DNA from: Plazaster borealis
Taxonomy: Eukaryota; Echinodermata; Asteroidea; Forcipulatida; Labidiasteridae
Assembly (NCBI GenBank): GCA_021014325.1
Contig: CM037464.1
Location: 3,379,127 to 3,443,126, forward strand
Length of the DNA stretch: 64,000 bases
Direction: 5' to 3'
Made by a program: the position numbers and the translations under genes. The notes below the pieces were generated by a model. It ran no database searches and was not told where the DNA came from. It was given only the letters and a program-made list of their open reading frames with translations. Below are positions 36,401-47,700 of this stretch, one piece after another. Positions within the stretch are counted from its first letter, which is position 1, and each line of letters starts with the position of its first letter.

Positions 36401-37992
36401 GAAGTTTTTATTCCTATCTGAAAGCACACAAATTTGTACAACAAGGGTGTTTTTTCTTTCATCATTTTCTTGCAACTTCGATGACCAATTGAGCCCAAAT
36501 TTTCACAGGCTTGTTATTTTATGCATATGTTGGGATGCACCAAGTGAGAACACTGGTCTTTGACAATTTCCAAACGTGTTCAGTGCCTTTAAAGCCATGT
36601 CAAACAGGGCATTTTTTCCAGGCAACGGAGGCAACCGACTGCACTGCATGCAATTCGGCAGCGCGAGAGGCCTTCTTCTAGTTGTAACTATAGGGTGTCA
36701 TGTGGCCGAGTGGTTTAGAGCATCGAAATCAAATTCTGATGGTCAAGTCATCGGGGTGTGGGTTCGAATCCCGGTCATGACACTTGTATCCTTGAGCAAG
36801 ATACTTCACTATAATTGCTTCTCTTCACCCAGGGGGTACCTGCGAGGGTAGGGGTTGATATTGTGTTTGAAAAGCCTTCGGAGCGCCACGGCGGCTCGGG
36901 GCTGTATACTCCCCAGGGAGCTGAGAAAGATTAACGGAATGTTATTTTGTCCATGACCAGGGCACTAATGTTAAGCACATTGATACGGAATTCTGAAATG
37001 CGCTATATAAGAACTACTAATTATTAACTCACTATCCCTGGGAAAATAATGAGAAAACTGAAATGTGAATTAATGTTCTCATTGGAGATTGCCTGGAGCT
37101 GGTTATCGTGTGACATAGCCTTTAGTCATTGATTTAAGGCAAAACAAGAAGGAACAAAGAGAAAAAACAGGGGAACAAAACCCCAAAGCAAAAACAAACA
37201 AACAAACACTCCAAAACCCCAACACCCCAACGAACAAACAAACAAACTTTGGTGTTGAAGTTCCCGACAACACAACATTTGGTATCGTAATGAATCAAGT
37301 TATTTAACAAATCATGAAAAAAAAAATCAAAACCAGTGTTTTTTGAAGCTTTGCATGCATGGTGTGGACAAATAAGAAGTAACTATATAAATAAATAGTA
37401 AACTTGCGGGTACAACCATTGTGTAAAATCTCTTTTGTGGGAGTGTTGGCTCTTAAAAGAGCCGGTGTGGTCTCGACGTTTCGACCAGTATACTCTGCTC
37501 TTCTCCTGAAGACGAGCAGAGCCAACACTCCCACAAAAGAGATTTTTACACATGGTTGTACCCGCAAGTTTACTATTTATTTAGAGATTTATTAAAATCA
37601 AAGCCGTTTAGTACTTTTCTGTTAATTAAACAACATTGATAAAGTAAACCAGATTTTGTTTTCCTTGTATAAAAAAATAAAATAAAAATGGGTTGTATTC
37701 TAAGATTATTATTAAGTATGCCTAACTGTATTTTCAATTATCAGTTATTGATGATGGATTCTCCCGTCGCCTCGACGGATGAGTGTTCAGCAAAGAGGTG
37801 AGACGATCACCGCCTAGGTTGATGCCGTCTCAAGTGAGTTATTAACACCTCTCGATTTGATAAGAATGATGTTAGTTATAGATATTTACCTTCAAAACTT
37901 CGTTCTTCCCTGTCATGTTCGGCTGCAATCACACTTGGTGCAATCAATGAGCCAAGGAACAGAAGTACACATACGAGTTGGATACGAGACAT
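33477..37992 (-). CDS. Secreted NTF2-like protein, copy B (shortened C-terminus)
   Basis: Exons on the minus strand: 37992-37890, 36182-36051, 34488-34332 and 33528-33477. Lengths are 103, 132, 157 and 52 nt, giving 147 residues. Exon 1 is a signal peptide (MSRIQLVCVLLFLGSLIAPS, then VIAAEHDREE). Exon 2 encodes DKIKALTDKRCEAFASHD, IDTVMDMW and LPDGYLSVEGIPLAHGKEG; exon 3 has TEYIEIGPNEEGADYVYVL; exon 4 has VWRNTDDGYKVSF then stop. Copies C and E continue for several residues after VSF. In B one A is missing from the A-run at 33479-33482, which brings a TGA into frame. The loss trims the end and does not touch the core strands. Intron 1 holds a SINE and a foldback element; intron 2 holds nested MITEs. 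Likely extracellular. Confidence 0.87.
33784..34159. mobile_element. TTAAAGGCCCTGCACACT-type MITE, copy B intron 3
   Basis: ttaaaggccctgcacactat to gtgtacaaaacctttaa. It has a 41-bp internal tandem duplication at 33857-33935 (aaagtaagtaatggtttaat). Confidence 0.75.
34190..34275 (+). repeat. 45-bp tandem duplication near copy B exon 3
   Basis: tatgacgttagttcaaaagt plus tatttgttcaattcaac occurs twice. Confidence 0.8.
34500..34650 (-). mobile_element. SINE tail, minus orientation, in copy B intron 2
   Basis: An (aat)n run, then gttcttatatagcgcttta and tctcaaagcgctcag, the 3' end of a SINE read backwards. Its (aat)n end lies right next to exon 3. Confidence 0.6.
35225..35440 (+). repeat. Iterated GGGTCAGNNTGACCC motifs
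   Basis: Repeated short palindromes: gggtcaggctgacc, gtcagtttgaccc, gggtcattttgacac, gggtcatactgaccc. In intron 2 of copy B only. Confidence 0.7.
35506..36025. mobile_element. Foldback MITE (GGGGCTGTGTCG family) split by insertion, copy B intron 2
   Basis: Left arm at 35506-35633, right end ctttgatcataacgacacac near 35990-36015. About 350 bp lies between, including the GGTGTTA-rich stretch 35740-35890 (gggtgttaacagttacacca). C and E have the same MITE at the same site with other insertions. Confidence 0.75.
36219..36593. mobile_element. CGTACACGTTTGG-type MITE, copy B intron 1
   Basis: ttaaaggtatcgtacacgtt to gttcagtgcctttaa, 37 bp from the exon 2 acceptor side. Absent from C and E at this place. 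Confidence 0.85.
36695..37020 (+). mobile_element. tRNA-derived SINE, full length
   Basis: Head gtgtcatgtggccgagtggt (A box), B box gggttcgaatcccgg, closing catgacac pairing with the first bases. Then a conserved centre (ttgagcaagatacttcacta) and tail (gcgctatataagaac). The head resembles a Leu/Ser-type tRNA, but the body shows it is a SINE. Confidence 0.88.
37393..37580. mobile_element. Foldback element (AAATAGTAAACTTGCGGGTA ends)
   Basis: Arms of about 75 bp, including ctcttttgtgggagtgttgg, around a centre with tcgacgtttcgaccagtata. In intron 1 of copy B. Confidence 0.85.
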
Positions 37993-38080
37993 AACTGCGT
38001 GCATTTATCGGCCAATATTTTAGACAAGATTGATTGATTTCGTTTAACCGTCTGTGCCAAGTGCTGCGTTCAAATGAGAC

Positions 38081-38087
38081 TTTTATA
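38081..38087 (-). promoter_or_regulatory. TATA box, NTF2-like copy B
   Basis: TATAAAA in the context cgcgTATAAAAgtctc, about 90 bp before the ATG. The same box and surroundings occur in C, D and E. Confidence 0.65.
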
Positions 38088-38417
38088 CGCGAAACAACTT
38101 ATAGTCACAGTGTGGTTATTAACAATCGGCGAACCACGTGATATTGAAGAGCAATAATCATTTGACACGTCCATTATTTAGGAAAAGTTTTTGTTGGTAG
38201 ATCGATGCCCGTAACACAATTATCGCAAGGAATTGTTTTGTATTTACTATGGGGGCTTAACAGAATTAGTGTTCAGAAATGTTCGAAATCCAGGTATTTG
38301 GCAGAGCTTACCCTGGTGCATGTAGATACAAAAAAGAGAGTTAGAGCTTATTTATTATAATCTTTTGTTAATTGTTGGCTTGTGTCGTGGAATTCAAGAA
38401 TAGGGTCTTGCGTGGAG

Positions 38418-38817
38418 CCGGTAAAGGGACAAGGTTTTTGTCATTATTTCGGTCCCTCGAAATAATATTTCATTCCCCCGAAAAATGTCTCATTCCCCGA
38501 AATATCATTTCGTCCCCTCGAAACAATATCTCGCTCCCTGGTAATAATATTTCATCCCAACGAAGTAGCCTGTAATCCTTTCCCTGTCAATATTATACCA
38601 TCCCCTCGAAATAGTAATTTAATATTTCGAGTGAACAAAATATTATTTCGGGGGAATGAAACATTTTTCGAGGGAATGAAATATTATTTCGAATGAACGA
38701 AATATTATTTCGGGGGAATGAAATCTTATTATTGAACGAAATAAAATGTCGAGGGGGGGGGGGTGGGCGAAAGAAAGAAAGAAGGTTTTTGTTTGTCCCT
38801 TTACGGGTTCCGTATTT
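38418..38817. mobile_element. TIR element filled with TCGAAATAATATTTC repeats, copy 1
   Basis: Ends ccggtaaagggacaa and ttgtccctttacggg. The inside is a run of about 20-bp units (tcgaaataatatttcattcc) in one direction, then in the inverse direction. The many short frames with repeated ISFPRNN come from this array and are not genes. Confidence 0.85.
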
Positions 38818-39301
38818 GCAGACTTCAACAAGTGAATATAAAGCAAAACTGAAAGTTTCGAAACCATTCACTGTTTTGCCCCCAGGTCTGGATGTGTGAT
38901 AGTTATAGGTTGATTGATAGATTTTAGAACAACCAAGATGTCAAATTCTTAAAAGGTTCTGGTAATATTAGAATGTGGTCATTGATAGACTTATGTAAGA
39001 ACCACTCTAAAGTCTCAGCGGTTATGTATTACAGGAGCAGACAACTCCATATATTGCATCCTCGTTTTGACTGTCGACCTATTGTATTTTGTACAATACT
39101 ATGCGTTTATAGGCGGACATTTGGGGCAACAAAGACAAAATAGGAAATACAAAACCCGACGATGAGGCGCTTCTCTCGTGCAAATGAAGTCAAATTCAAA
39201 GGGGGCACATCTCAAAACTTGTTCAGCTGTTATTTTTTTCAACGCTTTAATTCATGTTGGAATTACGACAAAATTTAATGGAAAAATTTTCCGTACGACC
39301 T

Positions 39302-39935
39302 GGGCCCAATTTCTACTATAGAGCTGCTCAACCCTGCGCGTGACACCATCAACAAAACCACACTCGGACAGCATCGGTCACTTTATTTGGTATTAGAATG
39401 TAATACATTTTTATGAAGAACAAAATTATTTTGAAAAGGCCAAAGCCATTAGATATGGACCCTACTGAATTCATCCAAATAAACAACCAGGTCACTGCTT
39501 ACAGCCATTGTACAAGTATACAGAAGAAGCCATCTGGAAACCATATTGTTCGTTTCACCCAGTAGTGGCTATTGACCCCAAGGTCAAGTAACTGCTGTAC
39601 AATTCCTATGGGAATTCCGGGAGAGCTGGTCATTGATGGATTTTGTGTGTGTGAAAAACCCCCCCGATGGTAACAAGACAATTGGCATGCTATTTGGCTA
39701 GGTATAGTTGGGGAAATTTGAATTTTTTAGACTTTTGAAATAAAAAATGGTGGAGTACCGACTGTTTAATTAAAAACGGACACCCAATAAGTGACCGATG
39801 GCATCATGCACAAAAGTAGCTAACTGCAACAAATCTTTGTGAAATTTTTGAGTGGTACCCTGCTAATTTCTGCTTAGCAGAAAACTGTTAAGCAATATTT
39901 TTTGCTTAAGCAGCTCAACGAAATGGGGCACCGTG
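39302..39935. mobile_element. GGGCCCAATTTC-type MITE, enlarged copy
   Basis: Left gggcccaatttctac at 39302, right gcttaagcagctcaacgaaa at 39903. Matches the compact copy at 62370-62565 at both ends but has several hundred bases inside, apparently another insertion. Confidence 0.65.
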
Positions 39936-41204
39936 TAGTGCCGGTATCTTGCCTCCCTGAAAGCCCTTGAATGTACAAGGCCCCTCTTTTTGTAAACAAA
40001 GGTTACATGGTCTATAGAAAGTACAGTAATTAAAATTGATGAGATTTTTTTACTCATCATCGTTAATCGCTATCATTAAAATGTGATGGACTAAGTGCTC
40101 GAGCGAACTTAAGCTAAAAATCCCCAATAAACTGATTATAATTATAGTGATCTCAATACTTTTAATCTTTTGAGCTGCGCACAATAGACGATGTGACCTG
40201 TGACATCACATGTTTACAAAAGAGCCACAGAGCCTGGACTTCCTGCAGGCACGATTTGTACACAGACTAAAGGAATAAAACATAAAATCTTATATTTTAT
40301 GGAGATTGCACTGTCTAATTCCTATCAACTTTTGATATGATGAAAGGGGGCACATCGGATTTATGTGGAAATTATGACACAAAATGTCAACTTTCCCATA
40401 GGACCTGTGTAGTATCTTGCCTGCCAGAATACCCTAAGAATGCACAAGATCACACTTACTGTAAACAAAGTTCACATGGTCTATATTGGAACTCATTACT
40501 TGAGGTAGGAACAAACTTTTATGAAAGGAAGAAGATGAAGAAGACCCGAACCAGTCGTAATGTTTTTGTAATGTTTTAATTTCTAGTTTCGAGAAAAGCA
40601 GATTTTAGGTATTCACCTTCACTTACGGTCGAAAAGTTGACATTTGCCTCTTTTGTTTCCACGAAGCAGGTTGATAAATAAATTGTTCAATTTTGTTGTT
40701 GGCCGCGAAGCAGATTGGACGTTTTGTCACACAAAGTGGCACAAAAGCAGACATCTGCTTTCTTCCCTCAAAACGTCCATCTGTATTGCAGCCAGCAGAA
40801 AAGAACAAAAAAATATGAACCTAAAATGTTCAACCTGCTTTTGTTTTAGCTCTTCATCGACGACAAAGTATAAACAGGTTTATTTTTAATGACAGTTTTT
40901 CATCGTTCACATTTTTGAGTAATATAATATAGCATTTTTTCTTGAAGTTGGAGGAACAAAGTAAGAAACTGGTGCACTTTGAAAAATATTTTCAACAGTT
41001 TTTTGATTTATCCCTTTTTGTTAGCAAAACAATTTGCCACATATTGTACCAAACTATTGCATCATAATATCAAAAGAAAAATACACTCACCTTTTTATTT
41101 ACAATAACACTTCATTATTGGGAAAGCTGACAAAAATACAATTTTTGTACATATTTGAGGTTCGGGTGATTATAATTTATGTAAAGGGATACATTTTTTC
41201 CTCA

Positions 41205-41345
41205 AACCCAACCGAAAAGAGGAGGGGATAGAATTTGTTATCCCTTGTTCCCCAAACTTAACCGAAATGAGGAGGGGATAGAATTGTCTATCCCTTGTTC
41301 CTCAAACCTAGCCGAACCAAGCGAAAAAAGAGGAGGGGATAGATT
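41205..41345 (+). repeat. 50-bp minisatellite, about 3 units, copy 1
   Basis: Units start ccgaaaagaggaggggatag or ccgaaatgaggaggggatag. Lies between inverted intron 2 and the exon-3 relic. Confidence 0.85.
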
Positions 41346-41717
41346 TTTTCCCTTGGACCTCAAATATGAACAAATGTGCGTTATATTGCTAACAAATAAC
41401 TGGAACTTATCCATTTTTAAATGTTAGCCTAGAAAAATGAGATTGGTTTGAAAAATCTGGAGCATGTTTTTCAAAATTTGGAGGAAAATAAGCTAAAGGA
41501 AAAATCTGATGCTTCAAAATCCTGCTTCGATTGCAATTGTCGGACTATAATGACATGACAATTTTAAGCTGTACATTTGAAAATTAATAAACGCAGTTTA
41601 ATATGAACCTGTTTATAACTTTTCAGAAGAAACATTAGGTTTTTTCATTGCTCTCGTTAGTATTTTTCTTACTCACTCTTATTATCATTCTTTGTATATT
41701 TGTTGTCATCCCGGTAG

Positions 41718-41830
41718 CTATTCGTAAAGGCAATCCACTCCACGACATGACGTCAGAGTACATCGAGGTGGGACCAAAAGAGGAAGGGGCTGTCTACGTT
41801 TACGTCCTATTCACCGAACAATGGCACGAT
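41718..41830 (+). pseudogene. Inverted, truncated exon-3 relic of an NTF2-like gene (first copy)
   Basis: On the plus strand, an acceptor (ccggtag) is followed by the exon-3 start AIRK, then NPLHDMTSEYIEVGPKEEGA and VYVYVLFTEQWHD. Similarity stops after cacgat, with no donor, and a stop follows soon. Relative to the twin at 55329 it lacks 15 nt (5 codons) after the AIRK codons. The 1.1 kb before it (about 40570-41700) matches family intron 2 in the same inverted orientation, broken by a 50-bp minisatellite. It is therefore a flipped intron-2/exon-3 piece, not an active gene. Confidence 0.8.
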
Positions 41831-43897
41831 TTCCTACATGTATTGTGATGTTTATTTCACCCATTGAATAAGGTTTGAAAAAAGAGCTAAACTCAGAAAT
41901 TGTAATTGTTAAAAGTTTCGCAAATCTTGGAAAAACATTTTTTCTTAAAGCTGACCTTTATTTCCGCTTCACGTTTGACCATAAAGATCCTGCAAGAAAA
42001 ACGCAAAGCACTTATATATCCCGATTTAAAATGTTTCCTAACTTCGGATTTGTAAGGGCAGTAGACACGGTTTGCGTAACACAGTCGGCGTAAAATTGCA
42101 GTTTTGACACTTAACCTCTCATTTAAATTTGATGACAATCAGTATTGTACACAAGGTACAAAAGTTTTTGTTGTCCTGGCAACATCTTTATGCTAGACAT
42201 AAAAACAAATTTTTCAACTGAGCACAACTTTATTTTAACACTCACTAAGAAAATATACAACCGAATGTTCCTCATTTTCCGTCACGTCGCGAAGGGGTAT
42301 AGTTTTGGATCCGACCCATAGGCCTAAGAGCCTTTAGACCCAAATAAAACAAAATTCCAACCCATCGAGCCATTTTGGAGCCATTTGGAAGACATGATTA
42401 TTTCAGCCGGGAGTGGCTATTGGCCCTTTGCTAAGAGATTTGCTGTACAGTTCCTATGATAATTCATAGAGGGGTGGTCATTGGTGGAATTTTTAAGTCA
42501 AAGAATCAACCCAGGGTAATTGAAATTTCTGCAAATGCCATTTGGCTTTATTATGGCTCAATAGGAACTTGGAATTTTGAGTTTTGGGGTGACTGAATGT
42601 TTTTGGCGTAGTAAACAACAGACAAACAAACTGTAGACAGCAGTCTCGTGGCACCATCGCTTGCTAGAGAATATGACGTAATAACTGATCCCGAACTAAT
42701 GAGCTTTACTGTAGTTCATAACAGTCTGAGAAATCGTATTACATCCGGGGTGTGAAGCTTTTCTCATATCATTAACAAGCCTAATACCCCTCAGAGGGGC
42801 TAGAGAGGTTTATCCCCAATAAAAAGTGGAATATGCTTTCTCTTTCCCCTCTCTGTCTGTTATAAATGATTGTTTGTTTGTTAGCCTTCTAGATCACAAA
42901 CATATGACCCAAAATACACAGACCATGGCTCCCCTGTATTGCCCAGGCTATTTGTGATGTCTGCAAGCTACCCTAGCTAAGGTTGATTGATGTCTGTATA
43001 TCAAGGCCACAATCCCAGCTGCGGTAAACTGACATTCTTTTTTTTCCCTTTTTTTTTGGGGGGGGGGGGAGGGTTGCTATCCTGTACACGATTCCATATT
43101 TCTGTGCACTTAGTAATGGGACGTGTGCTAAACCAATGGATAATGCCTGAACTGCTGAATTTGTAATGAGGTTTACAAGGTGACCCTAACCCCCTGTGAC
43201 AATGAGCTTCTGCAGTGTGTTTATTGAAGGTGTGATAGGGGTTACCCCAAAGACTGAATTTTGTTAACAGTCACAGACTGTACCCAGCTCTTTTGCCGGA
43301 GAGTTCTTTAATGTTTATCCTGACGTCATACGTTACGGCCCAAAACAAGGCTATCGGTGTTAAATTTCTCGTATGTCGGCGAAACCAACAAACAAGTTGT
43401 AGTCCTACAGGTTGGTGCTCTATGTAATAAATACTTGCAAGGAAACCGATACGTCACTCATCAGTCTAAATCAATTTTAATTTAGCCAACACTTTGTTTA
43501 TCTACATGTACAATAATACCTCTTTTTAGACCACAAGAGGGCGCTTATTGAAATTAGACTTTGATGACCGGGGTTAGGTCTACGGACATGTCCGTGAAAC
43601 AGAACTAAACTTTTGGTTGGATTCATTTAGGCTCAGAATAGTATAAATATCTATACAATTATATTCTAATTTGTTTTTAAATGATGTAGCCATGTTGGGA
43701 TCTTCTATCTGAAGCCTGAATTACTGAGAATAAATTGTGTTTGCCATTGCACTCATGGAACAAGGTGAAAATAATGTGCAGTAAAATCATTAAAGAAACT
43801 CTATGACGCAGATCATTCCAGCTTTTAAAAACTTTATTCATATGTTGTGTATGGTTGCACAACTGTGCACTACATGCCCTCACCATAAGCTATCATA

Positions 43898-44302
43898 CGG
43901 AGTTCTCGGAGTGCCATCCAACTTGTTGAGATTCTGAAATAATTTACTAGATACCCCGAAATAAATTTTGAAAGTAGATTGTCGTCTTACAGATATATTT
44001 TATCTCGGGGTGACGACATCCTGAAAGTTTAGGGTGTTGTCTTCGTAAGATATTTAACTTGTCTCGATATTTTCAGAAATGTTATCATCCCATGATGAAC
44101 TATCTGGACAAGTCGACATCCTACTTTCAGGATGTCGACATCATAAGATAAAATATACCGGGAAGAAAGCATCTTGTTGTAGGATGTCATCATCCCGAGA
44201 AAAATCATCTCAGGATGTCGTCACCTTACATTTATGCTGTCATCATCGTGCAGTAAATTATCTGAGGATCTCGAGATGTTGGATGGCACTTCCAGAGCTC
44301 CG
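43898..44302. mobile_element. TIR element of nested palindromes, copy 2
   Basis: Same as 32578-33055 with shorter inside; ends cggagttctcggagtgccat and ggcacttccagagctccg. Confidence 0.8.
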
Positions 44303-44560
44303 TACATATTGCAAGTTGGCAAAGTTTATTTATCACTCAAATCTGTAGTGAATCATGGTATTGAACGGTCGGACAGTAAAAGTTAAAGTTTATAATCTAT
44401 TTCATCATTGAGTTGGAATGTTTTGTTTGTTGCCAATCATAGGGTATTTGTGTTTGTTTGAACAAGATGTGTTTGGCCAAAGGTAACAAGTCTGGTACGG
44501 TGGCATCATAACATGCCACCACAATTTGAATTGTCAAGGATCAATCTTCATTCAAGAAGA
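44303..44560 (+). pseudogene. ARFRP1 3' fragment beside NTF2-like copy C
   Basis: This is the best-preserved of the three relics. It includes ggtattgaacggtcggacag, close to 18750-18772 of ARFRP1 intron 5, then the intron-5/exon-6 junction region, then the post-stop segment with catgccaccacaatttgaa. A palindrome-rich element (43898-44302) separates it from a further match to intron 5 at 43848-43897. Confidence 0.75.
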
Positions 44561-44783
44561 AGTTGAATAATTTTTTTAAATTATTGGTATCAGATGGTTG
44601 GATATATGCCATGTCAAATAAAAGTCACTGTAGTCAAATGGTTTCATTTTAAATTCTACCCCACAAATCCACATTTTCTCAAAGAATACAACAATTACCA
44701 ATGATTTAATTTCACATTAAAGTTCATAAGTCCACATAATCATTGTGGGGAAATTCCGGAACCGGTGAATTTGTTGGAACTTA

Positions 44784-47700
44784 TTACACGTTGGAGTTTA
44801 CCATGAAAAAGGAAACCTTGTATCCGTCATCAGTATTACGCCAGACACACAGACACCTGTATAATATAAAAACAAAACGAATCAAAATATGCTTCATCCA
44901 ATAAAATCTAAAAGCATACCTGTCTGTCAGAGGTTAGCCCCACCCACTGATCAATATCATGCCACTCTCTGTCTTTAGTGAATGGCAGGTTTGAACCCCA
45001 TTTGGGTACAAGTTCTTCTTGAAATCCAATCACAGTATGCTTTATCCAATAAGATCTAGATCTGTCAGAGGTGTTTTGGCCCCACCCACCCACCCACTGA
45101 TCAATCTTATGCCACTCTCTGTATTTAGTGAATGGCAGGTTTGAGCCCCATTTGGGTAAAAGTCTACTCGAAATCCAATTCAATAAGACAATTTTATAAT
45201 GATGACGAAGAATTAAGGATATGAAAGGCAACGAAGAATGTATTGAAGAACTAAAAATGGTTATGCACAGAGCGGTACCAAGGCCGAGTGGGAAAATCTG
45301 AAGAAATAATAAATAAATAACGAACTGCATCCAAAACACAAATATATCGTTAGCGATTTTTGACCCAGTATTTTGACCCAGTACACATGACGTCATCGCC
45401 ACAATTATCTTGGTCGCGCCATTTCCGGAGTCAGTGTGCCTTTGTGTTATACAGTCTGTTGCAAATTGTTGCGGAGTTTACACGCTATACGTGTAGACTG
45501 TGCAAGTCTCGTGCGTATTCTCGTGCGTGAGTTTGTTTCCTTCACGCGTTAAAGCAATGTGTGTGGGACCAAAGTGGTCCCAAAAATGTTCGAATACGCG
45601 CGAGACTTGCACGGTCTACGTGGCGCAGTTAGCCTTGTGTGACGTGCGTGCAATGCAAGGGGGTCAATGCGTACAACTCCATCCTTTATGATTTATTGTC
45701 AGTCATTTCAAACAAGCCATAAACCGAAACCAGCCTAAGTTTTCCCTCCAGCTTGCACCAGTCAAACCCACCAAAACCCACCCCAACTCATCAGAGAGTC
45801 GTTAAGGAAGTGTAAACTTACTTGTTGTCAACAATCAGTTTGCCTTGCTGATCGTGCCATTTGTTGGTGTATAAGACGTAAACGTAGTCAGCCCCTTCCT
45901 CTTTTGGTCCTACCTCGATGTACTCTGACGTCATGTCGTGGAGTGGATTGCCTACCTTTTCAGAAACTTTACGAATAGCTACCGGGATGACAACAAATAT
46001 ACAAAGAACGACAATACGAGTAGTAATAAAAATACTTACGATAGCAATGAAAAACCTAATTTTTCTTCTGAAAAGTTATACTTTGTCATCGATGAAGAGC
46101 TAAAACAAGAGCAGGTTGAACGTTTTAGATTAATATATTGTTGTTCTTTTCTGTTGGCTGCAATACAGATGGACGTTTTGAGGGAAGGAAGCAGATGTCT
46201 GCTTTTGTGCCACTTTAGTGTGTGACAAAACGTCCAATCTGCTTCGCGGCCAACAGATTGAACAATTTATTTATCTAACGGATCGACCGTGAATACCTTA
46301 TCTGCTTTTCTCGAAACTGAGAGTAAAACAGTAGAAAAATGGCTGATTCAAAAAATTGTTCAATCTACTTTTTTACAAAATAAAAAAAATGCACCAGAAA
46401 ACAACGTTTCTGGTATTTTTTCATAAAATAATTTGAAAACTGAAAAGCAGATGTCCGCTTTTCGACCTCCATAATCAGCCCCCTAATATCCACATTGTAT
46501 TGTGAAAAGTAACAACAGGGGCGGATTGCAATAAAACGGTCTTAGTCAGCGGTCTAAGACCAGTCAGTTATAGCCGGCTATCTGCCTTAGACGGTCTTAG
46601 CTTAGTCGGTCTTTAAGCCCGTTGCAATAAGCCGGTCTTAGTTAAGTCGGCGAAGAGTAATGAAACACGAACAAACGTCCCTTACTTAGCTTTGCTCCGT
46701 CCGTAGCGACCGGCCGCCATTATTCAAACTTGCCAAACGAGCCGTAAACAACAATCAATCACCAATGGCCTCGATGCACGGCATTGTTCTTATTGCTTTG
46801 GTTTAAATCATTGGATATCAAATCTGTGAGTTGTAATATTTTTACTCTTGGGAATCTATATTTACGATCTATTTCTACCTCCATGGTATCATCATCTCGT
46901 CGTAGAGCTCGTCGCATCAAATCATCTACAACTAACAGCGCCATCTTTAAAAACCAAAACTAAGACCGGTTATAGCCAGCTCATAGCGGGCTTAAGATTT
47001 AAGACCGGCTTTAATTATAGACCGCGCTATTGCAATCGGTCTATAATTCAAGACTGTCTAAGCGCGTCTCAAGTTAGCCGGCTATAGCACATAGACCAGT
47101 TTAAGACCGCTTGTTGCAATCCGCCCCAGATCGAATTTAAAGGGGCTGTTTGGTCGTCATGACCAAAGGAGGCATGTGGCTGTACATGGAATTCACCCAA
47201 CAGCACGCGCGCGCCCTTCCTCTCTACATTTGGGAGTGCGCGCGCGTGTGCTTTAACTACAAGTCTCGCGCGTATTCGAATTTTTTTGCGGACCTCTTTG
47301 GTCCCACGTGCATGCATTGCACTAACGCGTGAAAGAAACAATCGCGCGCTTTATTGGGTTCCAATGTTCGAACACGCGCAAGAGTTGCACAGTCTATTCC
47401 ATGTGCAGCCTAGACTTGACTCAAGTCCCAATCCCGTGCCATCGCCAGAAAACTATTGTTTTGTGATGGTCTGCATTCCCCAACCTGTTCCACACGCGGG
47501 ACAGGGACTTGACGATGCCGCAGTCGCCTGATATGTAAATGTATTCACTTATGAATATGTAAACTTGCTGCGTTATACGTGTTGTCCAATCAAACGCATT
47601 CAAAAAGAAGACTCGTTCATTTGTTATTTGTGGGGGTTAAGTACTTAGATGAGGATTGAAATACATTTTTGAATAAATTAACCAATTAATTCTAAAAAGA

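Larger units (their letters stand above)
36700..45000. repeat. Large segmental duplication, first copy
   Basis: From the middle of the SINE in intron 1 of copy B, through exon 1 and the whole upstream region, to exon 4 of copy C. It is nearly collinear with 50254-58600, with an offset of about 13.53 kb at the start growing to 13.62 kb. Differences are scattered substitutions and small indels. Compared with the units of A and E it has an extra 0.3-kb internal repeat (about 40190-40510). Confidence 0.9.

Noticed and set aside
36695..36785. Functional tRNA gene
   Set aside because: Although A and B boxes and end pairing are present, it is followed by a SINE body and has a truncated copy elsewhere; it is a SINE head.
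38372..38899. Frames on both strands with repeated ISFPRNN-like motifs, also at 49495, 51897 and 52118
   Set aside because: Direct by-product of the TCGAAATAATATTTC array inside a TIR element.
44908..45402. 164-codon minus-strand frame, the longest in the window
   Set aside because: It runs through the tandem duplication in intron 3 of copy C and has no recognisable domain; the repeated WGSNLPFTK comes from the duplicated DNA.
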